A DNA stretch of 42,390 nucleotides from Candidatus Methylomirabilis sp. GTDB lineage: Bacteria; DYJV01. The position numbers and the translations under genes were made by a program. The notes under the pieces were generated by a model. The model worked only from the letters and a program-made list of their open reading frames with translations. It searched no databases and was not told the DNA's origin. Shown here in pieces: positions 34,487-42,390 of the stretch (the stretch's first letter is position 1; each line of letters opens with the position of its first letter). The stretch is from positions 13,950-56,339 of the forward strand of contig DYJV01000006.1 of assembly GCA_020722945.1 (NCBI GenBank). The letters run 5' to 3'.

Positions 34487-35389
34487 ATGAAAAAAATTCT
34501 TATATCAGGTGGCACAGGTCTAATCGGGAGTTCTCTTGCCAAGCTACTCAAAAGTAGTGGTTACGAAGTTGCAATACTTACAAGGAGAAAAGGTGCATCC
34601 GAATATTCCAATTTTCTCTGGAATATTGAGGATAATTTCATAGAAGAAGAGGCATTCAAAGGGACACAGATAATTATACATCTTGCAGGGACAAATATTG
34701 GCAAGAGGAGTTGGACTCCAGAAGTAAAGCAGGAGATCCTTCAAAGCAGGACAAAATCCGCCCAACTTATTTTTAATTACTCCAAAAATTGCGGTAAATC
34801 TCTTGAAACCTTTATATCAGCTTCAGCAATAGGTTATTACGGTGCAGTTACATCTGACAAAATATTCTCTGAAGATGAGCCTCCTGCAAAAGATTTTCTT
34901 GGTAGCACTTGCAAATTATGGGAAGAGTCAGCAGATAAATTCAAAGAGCTATCTTTGAGAGTTGTAAAGATAAGGACTGCTCCTGTAATTGCAAAAAAGG
35001 GTGGGATAATTGACAAATTACTTCTCCCTATCAAACTCGGATTAGGTTCACCGGTAGGCTCAGGTAGGCAATATATGCCTGTGATACACATTGACGATAT
35101 TTGTAATATTTACAAATTTGCAGTTACAAATGATATAGAAGGAGCGTTTAATGCTTCGGCACCTGAGCAGCTCACTAATCGTGAAGTTCTACGAACCATT
35201 GCAAAGAAACTTCATAGACCTTTTATCTTTCCCTCTGTTCCATCATTTGCGATGAAAATAATTTTTGGTGAGATGGCTAAGATAATTCTTGAAGGGAGCA
35301 GAGTCTCAACAACTAAAATAGTTAGCAAAGGATTTAGATTCAGTTTTGATAAGGTAGATAAGATGCTTGAAAATATTTTACATACCTAA
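34487..35389 (+). CDS. TIGR01777 family SDR-type NAD(P)-dependent epimerase
   Basis: A 300-residue extended short-chain dehydrogenase relative (YfcH/SDR39U1 group). The nucleotide motif is GGTGLIGSSLAKLLKSSGYEV, followed by IIHLAGTNIGKRSWT, the ASAIGYYG catalytic segment and the C-terminal family signature SRVSTTKIVSKGFRFSFDKVDKML. Function within this family is not known in detail; sugar-nucleotide epimerisation is not established. AAGGAG stands before the ATG. Its last 12 bases overlap a small convergent gene. Confidence 0.9.
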   Translation: MKKILISGGTGLIGSSLAKLLKSSGYEVAILTRRKGASEYSNFLWNIEDNFIEEEAFKGTQIIIHLAGTNIGKRSWTPEVKQEILQSRTKSAQLIFNYSKNCGKSLETFISASAIGYYGAVTSDKIFSEDEPPAKDFLGSTCKLWEESADKFKELSLRVVKIRTAPVIAKKGGIIDKLLLPIKLGLGSPVGSGRQYMPVIHIDDICNIYKFAVTNDIEGAFNASAPEQLTNREVLRTIAKKLHRPFIFPSVPSFAMKIIFGEMAKIILEGSRVSTTKIVSKGFRFSFDKVDKMLENILHT

Positions 35390-35521
35390 CTTTTTTTCTA
35401 TCTCCTTTATCCTTTTTAATATTATATCCCTCTCTTTTTCAGAGACAGTGTTGTTTTCTATCTTTCTTTTTAAACCAAGAAGTTCCATTTCAAGTGAATA
35501 CTCTTTGCAACAAATTCTCAT
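35378..35521 (-). CDS. Small 47-residue protein, probably coiled coil
   Basis: A 48-codon ORF missed by a length cut-off: MRICCKEYSLEMELLGLKRK, then IENNTVSEKERDIILKRIKE and IEKKLGM. After a CC dipeptide it is two charged amphipathic helices with heptad-like Leu/Ile spacing, so dimerisation is plausible. AAGGG lies eight bases before the ATG. It overlaps the convergent epimerase gene by 12 bp. The composition is protein-like, whereas the other frames of this gap contain stops. Function not recognised. Confidence 0.6.
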   Translation of the reverse strand: MRICCKEYSLEMELLGLKRKIENNTVSEKERDIILKRIKEIEKKLGM

Positions 35522-35597
35522 TATTCGCACCCTTTTGTAGATTGCACCACATAAAATATAAATTTTAAACTATAAAATTGGAAGGTTAAAATTTGTA

Positions 35598-36305
35598 TTA
35601 TATAGTAGGTTCTTTCCAAGATATAAACTTTAAATCGTTAACAAAATCTCTCTCTATATCAGCAATAAAAGTTTTAAGATAGAAATTTTTTCTAGTTCTA
35701 AATTTTAACTTGAAAACTATAGATATTTTAAGTTTTTTTAAAATAATATCTTTCTCAAATTCAAAAAGTCTCAAATCAAGATTCTTATTTTTTATATAAA
35801 GCTTAATATTATCAAGTAATTGTGGATAATCATCAAATATTAGATCGAGTTTTACATAAGAATCTTTAAAATACATCTGCTCTACCTTGTTGAGGAAGAG
35901 AAGTGAGAAAAGTGCTACAAAAGTTGCAAAAGAGGCTAAATAAAAATTACCTACTCCAACAGCCATCCCCACACCTGCACAAACCCATATACAACCAGCA
36001 GTGGTCAAACCACGAACATCAATCCCATTTCTTATCACAGCACCCGCACCTATAAAACCGATACCTGCTATTATTTGAGCTGCAACCCTTGCGGGATCGA
36101 TTCTGAGAACAGAATCAGAGTTACTATCTCTGTATAAAGTATAAATTTCCATCGAAACAAGCATAAATAAGGTAGAACCTAATGCCACAAGGATATGAGT
36201 CCTTAAACCTGCGGCTTTACCTCTTACATCTCTTTCAAGACCAATCAAACCACCCAAAATAGCTGATAATAGTAACTTGATAAAATACTCTTTAAGCTCT
36301 AACAT
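35598..36305 (-). CDS. MgtC/SapB family membrane protein
   Basis: A 235-residue inner-membrane protein with about four or five helices in the first 140 residues. Family features are LSAILGGLIGLERDVRGKAAGLRTHILVALGSTLFML, ARVAAQIIAGIGFIGAGAVIRNG and VRGLTTAGCIWVCAGVGMAVGVG. A cytoplasmic C-terminal domain of about 85 residues follows. MgtC proteins act in low-Mg2+ survival and can inhibit the F-ATPase; this longer C-domain form is common outside pathogens. Its start overlaps the rpe stop by 7 bp, so translation is coupled. With mgtE the window carries two Mg2+-related genes. Confidence 0.88.
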   Translation of the reverse strand: MLELKEYFIKLLLSAILGGLIGLERDVRGKAAGLRTHILVALGSTLFMLVSMEIYTLYRDSNSDSVLRIDPARVAAQIIAGIGFIGAGAVIRNGIDVRGLTTAGCIWVCAGVGMAVGVGNFYLASFATFVALFSLLFLNKVEQMYFKDSYVKLDLIFDDYPQLLDNIKLYIKNKNLDLRLFEFEKDIILKKLKISIVFKLKFRTRKNFYLKTFIADIERDFVNDLKFISWKEPTI

Positions 36306-36946
36306 TCTTTTAAAATTTTTATAATCTCACTATAATCGTGATGTTTAAAAATAGTCGAACCTGCAACTATAACATTTGCACCAGCATCTTTAACTTGTTT
36401 TACATTATCAGCTGTAATCCCTCCATCAACTTCTATAAGTGGTTTTATGGAGAGTTCAGATACCATTTTAGAAAGTTTAGCTATCTTTTTTGTGGAAGTT
36501 TCGATAAATTTCTGACCGCCAAACCCGGGATTTACAGACATTATAAGAACAAGATCCAGATATGGTAATATTTCGGATAAAACTTCAACAGGGGTGGCAG
36601 GATTTATGGAGACACCAGCACACTTCCCAAGATGTTTTATCTGCTCTACCAATCTATGAAGGTGATTTGTAGCTTCATAATGAACAGTTATTATATCAGC
36701 TCCAGCATCAGCAAAATCTTTTACAAAATACTCAGGAGATTTTATCATAAGGTGAACATCAAAAGGGAGAGAAGTCAACCCTCGTATTGATTTAACTACT
36801 AATGGACCAATAGTTATATTAGGAACAAAAGCTCCATCCATTACATCGATATGGATATAATCTGCTCCACTTCTATCAAGAGAGATTATATCTCTACCAA
36901 GATTTGCAAAATCTGCTGAAAGTATTGATGGTGCTATTTTTGTCAC
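36299..36946 (-). CDS. rpe: Ribulose-phosphate 3-epimerase
   Basis: A 215-residue TIM-barrel enzyme interconverting ribulose 5-phosphate and xylulose 5-phosphate. Family segments are IAPSILSADFANLG, YIHIDVMDGAFVPNITIGP with metal/catalytic residues, FDVHLMIKSPE, VLIMSVNPGFGGQ and IEVDGGIT, then VAGSTIF for phosphate binding. The start is a GTG at 36946 after a run of seven G (five bases spacing), giving MTKIAPSIL; the upstream TTG at 36967 is unlikely. Same strand as the CoA-transferase pair, 28 bp after it. Confidence 0.96.
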   Translation of the reverse strand: MTKIAPSILSADFANLGRDIISLDRSGADYIHIDVMDGAFVPNITIGPLVVKSIRGLTSLPFDVHLMIKSPEYFVKDFADAGADIITVHYEATNHLHRLVEQIKHLGKCAGVSINPATPVEVLSEILPYLDLVLIMSVNPGFGGQKFIETSTKKIAKLSKMVSELSIKPLIEVDGGITADNVKQVKDAGANVIVAGSTIFKHHDYSEIIKILKEC

Positions 36947-36974
36947 AATACCCCCCCTAAAAATCAACTATCAT

Positions 36975-37766
36975 CTAATGTTTCTCTAATCTTATATCAT
37001 TTACACCAGATTTTCTAACACCATCAGGGTCAATTTTGTTTATAAATTCTAATATTTCTGCTGGCGGCTCCTCTGTAATAGGGATATTCTGACCAATAAT
37101 AAGCTCAAAACCTGTATTCTCCTTTACCTTTTCAATACTCACACCTGGATGAAGAGAAAAAAGCCTCATATTTTTGGTAACAGGCTCAAAATCATAAACT
37201 GCAAGATTTGTAACTATTTTGGCAGGTCCAGCTCCAGATAAACAAGAATTTTTCCTTGAATCACCCCCTGACAGATAACCTTGCCCTGTAATAAAATCAA
37301 CTTTATCAACAAAAATTTTATTGCTCTGATTTGTAAGCCAAAGAACTGTCCTTTGTGCAATTGCACATAAAAATGATGAAGCTGCTCCACCCGGCAGTCT
37401 AACTTTTGGCTTGTGGTAATCACCAATAACACTGAGGTTGGTATTCCCATATTTATCAACTTGTGCCGCACCAAGAAATATCATTCCAAGTTTCCCCCGC
37501 TGTGCAAGATCAAATGCAGAGTAGAGATCAGAAAATGCAACGGGTCTATGTGTAAGCAGGACATCCGCTGTCGAAGCAGGGAGTTTTTGGGTATCAGGGT
37601 CGATAGAGTCTGCTACATTTATGTAGGTTGCATCAGGAGCCAAAAACTTCTTTGCAATATGTGCAGCAAGCATCGGTAACGGTGAAGATAACCCCTGTAA
37701 AAATATTTCACCATTTTTGATCTCTTTTGCTAAAGAATACGCCATTATATCAGCTATATGAATCAT
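36975..37766 (-). CDS. CoA-transferase subunit B family protein (GctB/IpdB-like)
   Basis: A 263-residue beta-type subunit of class I CoA-transferases. It shows GKLGMIFLGAAQVDKYGNTNLSVIGDYHKPKVRLPGGAASSFLCA and the C-terminal LFSLHPGVSIEKVKENTGF. The (S/E)ENG or ESG motif that carries the catalytic glutamate in true CoA-transferases is not seen; IpdB-type CoA-ring hydrolases also lack it. So either transfer of CoA between acids or hydrolysis of a CoA-linked ring is possible. Partner of the gene 11 bp upstream. Confidence 0.82.
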   Translation of the reverse strand: MIHIADIMAYSLAKEIKNGEIFLQGLSSPLPMLAAHIAKKFLAPDATYINVADSIDPDTQKLPASTADVLLTHRPVAFSDLYSAFDLAQRGKLGMIFLGAAQVDKYGNTNLSVIGDYHKPKVRLPGGAASSFLCAIAQRTVLWLTNQSNKIFVDKVDFITGQGYLSGGDSRKNSCLSGAGPAKIVTNLAVYDFEPVTKNMRLFSLHPGVSIEKVKENTGFELIIGQNIPITEEPPAEILEFINKIDPDGVRKSGVNDIRLEKH

Positions 37767-37777
37767 CGTTACTCTCC

Positions 37778-38575
37778 TTATAACAAGTTTTTTAGGTATG
37801 CTTGAAAAGTCTCTTCACTCTTGAGACTCTTTGCATAAGCAGAAACTTCTGAAGCATCACTCTCATAATACCCGTAACAGGAAGTTGGATAAGCACCTTT
37901 TGGGACTTCTACTACTTTGGTAACATAAAAGTAAGGTATTGTAGTAAGATCTGGATTGTTACGGATCTCATCATTAGAGATTATTTTCTCAACAGTAACG
38001 ATAGATTTTTGGGCAGATTTTACCATTAGCTCATCTTCAAATCTTGTCCCTCTGATTCTTATATTTCCATACTCATCACCCTCTTGTGCATGAATAATCG
38101 CAACATCAGGATTAATAGCAGGAACAGCTACTAACTTCTCCCCTGTAATAGGGCAGTTGATCTCTTTAAAATCTTCCCTTACATTGAGAAGGTCAGAGCA
38201 GTATAGACCTTTTAGTGGGATAAACGGTATTCCCATCACCCCTGCCCTAAATCCTGCAAGAACAGAACCGCATGTATGCTCTATAAATTTTATCTCACCA
38301 TTTTCAACTTTTTTTCTAAAATTTAGAGCAAGACCAAACTCTTCAAGCCCTACATATGCTGCAGATGATTTTGAGGCAACACCTGCACCAATAAGTATGT
38401 CAAAATCGATACCCTTTTCTCTACCAATAATATAAAGATTTCTCTTTTTCTGCCTTATAAGCTCTTTTACAGCAGCAAAAGGGACTTTATTCCTCCCTAC
38501 ACCCCCAAGAGCCACACTATCCCCATCTTTGACAATAGAAATTGCATCAGATAGTGAAGTAAGTTTACTTTGCAT
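37778..38575 (-). CDS. CoA-transferase subunit A family protein (GctA/IpdA-like)
   Basis: A 265-residue alpha-type subunit. Family segments: VKDGDSVALGGVGRNKVPFAAVKELI, LIGAGVASKSSAAYVGLEEFG, FIPLKGLYCSDLL and VAIIHAQEGDEYGNIRIRGTRFED followed by IVTVEKIISNDEI. This matches glutaconate-CoA-transferase-A and IpdA-type proteins. The start is ATG 38575 (MQSKLTSLSDA), four bases after AAGGGGGG; an upstream in-frame ATG at 38602 has no ribosome site. With the next gene it forms the A2B2 enzyme. Substrate unknown; no ring-cleavage or fermentation genes are next to it. Confidence 0.82.
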   Translation of the reverse strand: MQSKLTSLSDAISIVKDGDSVALGGVGRNKVPFAAVKELIRQKKRNLYIIGREKGIDFDILIGAGVASKSSAAYVGLEEFGLALNFRKKVENGEIKFIEHTCGSVLAGFRAGVMGIPFIPLKGLYCSDLLNVREDFKEINCPITGEKLVAVPAINPDVAIIHAQEGDEYGNIRIRGTRFEDELMVKSAQKSIVTVEKIISNDEIRNNPDLTTIPYFYVTKVVEVPKGAYPTSCYGYYESDASEVSAYAKSLKSEETFQAYLKNLL

Positions 38576-38602
38576 TTGACCCCCCTTAAAATTATAAAAC
38601 AA

Positions 38603-38891
38603 TATTTCATATATTTAAAAAAATAATATATCATCTAACTTAAAATTGCAATTTTTTATTTTTAGCAGAATTTGAATCGTTATAAATAAATAATTTACAA
38701 TTAATAACAATATGTTAGACATACTTACTCCAGATTCGGCGTAAAGCAATTTACGCATTATAAAATTAAAACAACACTTCTAAAATTAAATTTTACTTTA
38801 GAATTTTTGATTATACTATTTCATATAAAGATTTATTTTTGAATTGATAATTTAGATATTTTATTGTAATTAGTCAAAGGGAGGGCAATAT
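38603..38891. other. 289-bp divergent intergenic region with palindromes
   Basis: It lies between the CoA-transferase genes (-) and glgP (+) and should hold both promoters. A perfect 14-bp palindrome AAAATTGCAATTTT (38642-38655) and a hairpin at 38739-38756 are present. No ORF of note and no convincing -35/-10 pair were found. Confidence 0.4.
38739..38756 (+). promoter_or_regulatory. Hairpin with GNRA tetraloop upstream of glgP
   Basis: GCGTAAA (38739-38745) and TTTACGC (38750-38756) form a perfect 7-bp stem closed by GCAA, a GNRA-type loop. It lies about 135 bases before the glgP ATG. It could be part of a structured leader or an operator; no known riboswitch was recognised. No T run follows. 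Confidence 0.3.
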
Positions 38892-41444
38892 ATGAAGTAT
38901 AGAGAGTTTTATGTAAATATAAATTTCCCCGAAAAGCTCAAGCCACTTGAATCTCTCGCCTACAATTTATGGTGGACTTACAACAACGCTGCAAAAGACC
39001 TTTTCAAAATGATCAATCCTGACCTCTGGAGAATGAGTGCAAACAATCCAATTGCAGTGCTTTCATCCCTGAGTCACGAAAAAATGGAAAAACTTGAAAA
39101 AGACCCTGTATTCTTATCACGGCTCGAAAGTGTATGGAATCACTACATAGAGTATCTCTCTACTCCAAAATGGTTTGAGATGAACTCTTCAGAAGCAAGT
39201 AAAAACCAAAATATGCTTATCTGCTATATGTCAATGGAGTATGGATTACACGAATCTATGCAGACATACGCAGGAGGTCTTGGAATATTGTCAGGAGATC
39301 ACTGCAAATCAGCAAGTGATATAGGGTTACCATTTGTTGCTGTTGGGATTTTATACCGCAATGGTTACTTTCACCAATACCTCAACTCTGATGGCTGGCA
39401 GCTTGAATCTTATCCATACAATGAATTTTCAATGATGCCTATAAATAGTGCACTCAATGAAAATGGTGAAAATATCTACATATATATTGACACCTTCAAC
39501 GAAACAATCAAAGTAAAAATATGGCTTCTCAATATAGGATATGTCAAATTTATCCTACTTGATACAGACATCCCAGAAAATTCTGAAGAGGCAAGAAAGA
39601 TAAGTGGCAAGCTTTATGACGGTGATCCTGATATGAGGATCAAACAAGAGATACTGCTTGGTATCGGAGGTATACGGGCTCTGGAGAAATTAAATATTTC
39701 ACCTTCAGTTTACCATATCAACGAAGGACATCCTGCATTTTCAGTTTTTGAAAGAGTAAAAAATCTTATGGAACAAAATGGCTTGACATTTGAAGAGGCT
39801 TTTACTTTTGTTCACAAAACAACCCTATTTACAACCCATACCCCTGTTCCGGCAGGCTTTGATGTCTTTGACACATCAGACATAAACAAATTTATCGGTC
39901 CTATCTACTCAAAAACACCATTAAAAATAGATGACATACTCAAGTTAGGGAAAGTAACCGAATCTAACATCCATGAAGGATTTTCTCTTGCAATATGCTC
40001 TGCAAAAGCAAGCACTTACAGAAATGGTGTAAGCAAATTGCACGGGCAGGTCTCAAAAGATATATTTACTCCATTATGGCCATCTATCCCAAAAAATTTC
40101 ATTCCAATTGACCATGTTACAAACGGCGTCCACCTGCCTACATGGGTTGCTGACGAGTTCAAAACCTTATACAATAGATATCTTGGAGAGGAGTGGTATC
40201 TCAAACCACAAAATTTTGCAATCTGGGACAATGTAGATGATATTCCTGATCTTGAGCTCTACGAAGCCAAACAAATTTTAAGAACAAGAATGGTTGAATT
40301 TATTCGTAAAAGATTAAAGGAGAGTATCAAAAAACGGGATAGTGCATACAATGAGCTACTTATCGCAAGTGAAAAATTGCGTTCTGATGTTCTTACCATA
40401 GGGTTTGCAAGGAGATTTGCGACATACAAAAGGGGATTTTTACTCTTTTCTGATACCAAACGACTATTTAATATACTATCCAATTCCAAAATGCCTGTTC
40501 AGGTAGTTATTGCAGGTAAAGCCCACCCTAAAGACAACGAAGGTAAAGAGATCATAAAACAGATAAATCACATAGCAAAGAAAGCTGAATTTAGAGACAA
40601 AATAGTATTTGTTGAAGATTATGACATTCAGCTTGCTAAATTTTTAGTTAGAGGAGTTGATATATGGCTCAATAATCCACTAAGACCTATGGAAGCAAGT
40701 GGGACAAGCGGTATGAAAGCTGCGATCAATGGTGGATTAAATTTCTCTATTCTTGACGGCTGGTGGGTTGAAGGCTACAACGGTGAAAACGGCTGGTCTA
40801 TCGGAGCAGGTGAAGAGTATGAAAATAGCAAATACCAAGATTATATTGAAAGTGAAGAGATGTATGACAAATTGGAGAACGAAATAGTCCCAATGTTTTA
40901 CAATAGGGACAAAAACAATGTCCCAAGAGAGTGGATACGGGTAATGAAAAACTCTATCAAATCAGTATGTTCATACTTCAATACTACCAGAATGTTAATA
41001 GAATACACAGAAAAGTATTACAACGACCTCAATTACATGAACTACCAGCTTTCTAACAACAATTACCAAGAGCTAAAAGATTATGTATCATGGATTCAAC
41101 ATATAAAAAATACTTGGAATTCCATAAATGTTTACGATGCATACCTTGATTACAAAAATTTAAAAATTGGTGATACCGCAAAACTAATAGTCAAAGTTAA
41201 CCTAAATGGTTTATCTCAAAATGAAGTCTCTGTTATTGCAATGCTTGGAAGGAGCTGCAGCTTTGAGGAGGATCCTAATAAAATTGTCGAGCTTGATTTT
41301 ATCGGCAAATCAGATTTAATTTCACTTTTTGAAAAAGATATTATCTTGAGTTGCCCCGGAAGATTTAGCGTTACCTTTGGTATTTTCCCAAAACACAAAT
41401 TCATAAAAAACAGATTTGAGAATAATCTTTTTATTTGGTGCTGA
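38892..41444 (+). CDS. glgP: Alpha-glucan (glycogen) phosphorylase, TIGR02094 type
   Basis: An 850-residue PLP enzyme that releases glucose 1-phosphate from glycogen or other alpha-1,4-glucans. It begins with the DUF3417-type N-terminal domain (about 1-110; LESLAYNLWWTYNNAAKDLF). The catalytic parts include SMEYGLHESMQTYAGGLGILSGDH, YHINEGHPAFSVFER, FTTHTPVPAGFDVF and the PLP lysine in EASGTSGMKAAINGG (near residue 608). This short phosphorylase group differs from the enteric GlgP/MalP and has a C-terminal beta-rich extension. AAAGGGAGGG precedes the ATG. It is a single gene; other glycogen genes are not nearby. Confidence 0.93.
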   Translation: MKYREFYVNINFPEKLKPLESLAYNLWWTYNNAAKDLFKMINPDLWRMSANNPIAVLSSLSHEKMEKLEKDPVFLSRLESVWNHYIEYLSTPKWFEMNSSEASKNQNMLICYMSMEYGLHESMQTYAGGLGILSGDHCKSASDIGLPFVAVGILYRNGYFHQYLNSDGWQLESYPYNEFSMMPINSALNENGENIYIYIDTFNETIKVKIWLLNIGYVKFILLDTDIPENSEEARKISGKLYDGDPDMRIKQEILLGIGGIRALEKLNISPSVYHINEGHPAFSVFERVKNLMEQNGLTFEEAFTFVHKTTLFTTHTPVPAGFDVFDTSDINKFIGPIYSKTPLKIDDILKLGKVTESNIHEGFSLAICSAKASTYRNGVSKLHGQVSKDIFTPLWPSIPKNFIPIDHVTNGVHLPTWVADEFKTLYNRYLGEEWYLKPQNFAIWDNVDDIPDLELYEAKQILRTRMVEFIRKRLKESIKKRDSAYNELLIASEKLRSDVLTIGFARRFATYKRGFLLFSDTKRLFNILSNSKMPVQVVIAGKAHPKDNEGKEIIKQINHIAKKAEFRDKIVFVEDYDIQLAKFLVRGVDIWLNNPLRPMEASGTSGMKAAINGGLNFSILDGWWVEGYNGENGWSIGAGEEYENSKYQDYIESEEMYDKLENEIVPMFYNRDKNNVPREWIRVMKNSIKSVCSYFNTTRMLIEYTEKYYNDLNYMNYQLSNNNYQELKDYVSWIQHIKNTWNSINVYDAYLDYKNLKIGDTAKLIVKVNLNGLSQNEVSVIAMLGRSCSFEEDPNKIVELDFIGKSDLISLFEKDIILSCPGRFSVTFGIFPKHKFIKNRFENNLFIWC

Positions 41445-41913
41445 TACTCCATTTTTTTATAAATATCCTTTACTGAAAAAGAGTGATTTAAAAATATAGG
41501 ATACTGCAAACATTATACCCCTTACCTCGACCAACTATCAAATGTGGATAGGAGATATTGCTAATGTTTACCCCAAAAAATAGATGCTCCACCATAGACA
41601 ATTTCAAAAATATTTTAGAAATTTCAACTACCACAAACCTTATAACACTATCTTATACATCAGATAAAATTTTAAACCGTATCTATTTACCAAATTATAT
41701 GTGTAATCATTTTTTCCCTCTAAAAGTGGAATGCAGAGAGATTTTTAAAAAGGAACAAAAATTTAATTTTTTCTTTTTTAAGAAGGGGGGGAAGCGGTAT
41801 TTTTGCTCCAAGTATTCGCAAAAATGATTTATTTATTTTTTAAATGGAAAATAAAGAGAAATACTTTATACTAAATATAAACTTTTACTTTTAAGGCTTT
41901 TAAGGATAACACT
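41445..41913. other. 469-bp region between glgP and the methyltransferase gene
   Basis: AT-rich. It contains an 89-codon open frame on the plus strand (41558-41827) with AGGAG nine bases before its ATG. Its product is rich in Lys, Phe, Asn and Cys, has homopolymeric F and K runs at the end, and resembles no family I know. I regard it as doubtful (about 0.2). No terminator for glgP was found. Confidence 0.4.
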
Positions 41914-42390
41914 ATGCAACAAACAAAACTAAAACAACTCATACTCGAAGTCTTACAATCTGACGAAAGACTGTGGAACGAAGACAAAACAGAGCTCAAT
42001 CAAACTCTTCTTTTAGATTTGGTGGAAAATATTGATGAAAAAATCATTGATTTACTCCTTCAAGAAAAAGAATTGAGAGAAAAATTTTTTGTAAAAATCA
42101 AAGATGTCTATGTTTTCAAGACCAACGATTTTCGTTTTTTTATGGAAGAAAACAAGATAGATAATTCTTATACTGCATACAAAAATAGGATAGGGCTAAC
42201 TGATGGCAAAAGATTTTTAAAAGATACTAATGATATCGTTTTGAATTGGCCTTACAAAGATTGTGTGCTAGAAGGTGGACAAAGTACAGAAGAAGGCACA
42301 GACACATATTTTGAGTATGATGAAAAAACTGATGAGTATGAGCAAAAGCAAGGCAAAAGAAAAGAGATATTTTTCAATTCTGTTTTGGCT
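41914..42390 (+). CDS. Type III restriction-modification methyltransferase (Mod), N-terminal part, cut by window edge
   Basis: 159 codons are open to the end of the window. The sequence (QSDERLWNEDKTELNQTLLL, KFFVKIKDVYVFKTNDFRFF, YKNRIGLTDGKRFLKDTND, LEGGQSTEEGTDTYFEYDE, KRKEIFFNSVLA) is the characteristic N-terminal region of type III Mod subunits (site-specific adenine-N6 methyltransferases). The catalytic DPPY and the SAM motif FxGxG lie beyond the edge and cannot be checked. AAGGA stands nine bases before the ATG. A Res gene is expected downstream. Such modules are commonly acquired by transfer. Confidence 0.85.
   Translation, partial: MQQTKLKQLILEVLQSDERLWNEDKTELNQTLLLDLVENIDEKIIDLLLQEKELREKFFVKIKDVYVFKTNDFRFFMEENKIDNSYTAYKNRIGLTDGKRFLKDTNDIVLNWPYKDCVLEGGQSTEEGTDTYFEYDEKTDEYEQKQGKRKEIFFNSVLA

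Noticed and set aside
41558-41827. 89-codon ORF before the methyltransferase gene
   Set aside because: A weak ribosome site exists, but the product has F and K runs and no recognisable fold; kept only as a doubtful note.

Overview
The window is about 42 kb of AT-rich, gene-dense bacterial chromosome. Gene content suggests a Gram-negative, anaerobic or respiratory bacterium: a 13-gene complex I operon, periplasmic heme-binding (CxxCH) proteins, a sigma-54-driven glnB-glnA pair, MgtE and MgtC membrane proteins and a glycogen phosphorylase. The style of the proteins and the low GC recall Deferribacterota (Deferribacter, Calditerrivibrio), but that placement is inference. No CRISPR array, insertion sequence or prophage was seen.

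Layout. 1-2.4 kb (+): a sensor kinase with a periplasmic CxxCH motif and its OmpR-type response regulator, preceded by four 11-bp direct repeats. 2.4-2.8 kb (-): a DUF486 membrane protein. 2.8-17.5 kb (-): nuoA-B-C-D-(nuoF/gltD fusion)-(nuoG/fdhA)-H-I-J-K-L-M-N, with a candidate promoter before nuoA and a strong terminator after nuoN. 17.6-19.4 kb (-): mgtE and a small exported tetraheme cytochrome. 19.9-21.8 kb (-): winged-helix protein, kinase-like protein without a catalytic ATPase, and single-domain response regulator. 21.9-27.5 kb: an LhgO-like oxidoreductase (-), an adenine-deaminase-family amidohydrolase (+) and a large Pat-like protein acetyltransferase (-). 27.6 kb: tRNA-Phe, then a patch of degenerate interspersed repeats. 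28.3-30.2 kb (-): glnB-glnA. 30.5-34 kb (-): argC, rplM-rpsI, bcp and a DUF523/DUF1722 protein. 34.1-35.4 kb (+): cbiX-like chelatase and an SDR epimerase. 35.4-38.6 kb (-): a 47-codon gene, mgtC-like gene, rpe and a CoA-transferase-type pair. 38.9-41.4 kb (+): glgP. 41.9 kb to the edge (+): start of a type III restriction-modification methyltransferase.

The most notable system is the nuo operon. Its nuoG gene is interrupted by an in-frame TGA exactly where formate dehydrogenases carry selenocysteine (E. coli FdhF position 140). The TGA is followed by a hairpin whose GGUCU loop and key U lie at the same distances as in the E. coli fdhF SECIS, so the two apparent ORFs are one 895-residue selenoprotein. 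The operon has no nuoE, and its NuoF keeps only the C-terminal Fe-S domain, fused to a GltD-type FAD/NAD(P) module. The predicted complex therefore has a complete membrane proton-pumping arm and Q-module but a replaced electron-input arm with an intact formate dehydrogenase active site. The best reading is a formate- and/or NAD(P)H-linked complex I. The chemistry is inference; the gene architecture and the Sec/SECIS are visible in the sequence.

Other points of interest are the pseudo-kinase signalling cassette, a glnB start that can be fixed by an overlapping sigma-54 promoter, and a small gene that automated calling would miss. Several start codons are reassigned below because a Shine-Dalgarno sequence sits before an internal ATG, GTG or TTG.
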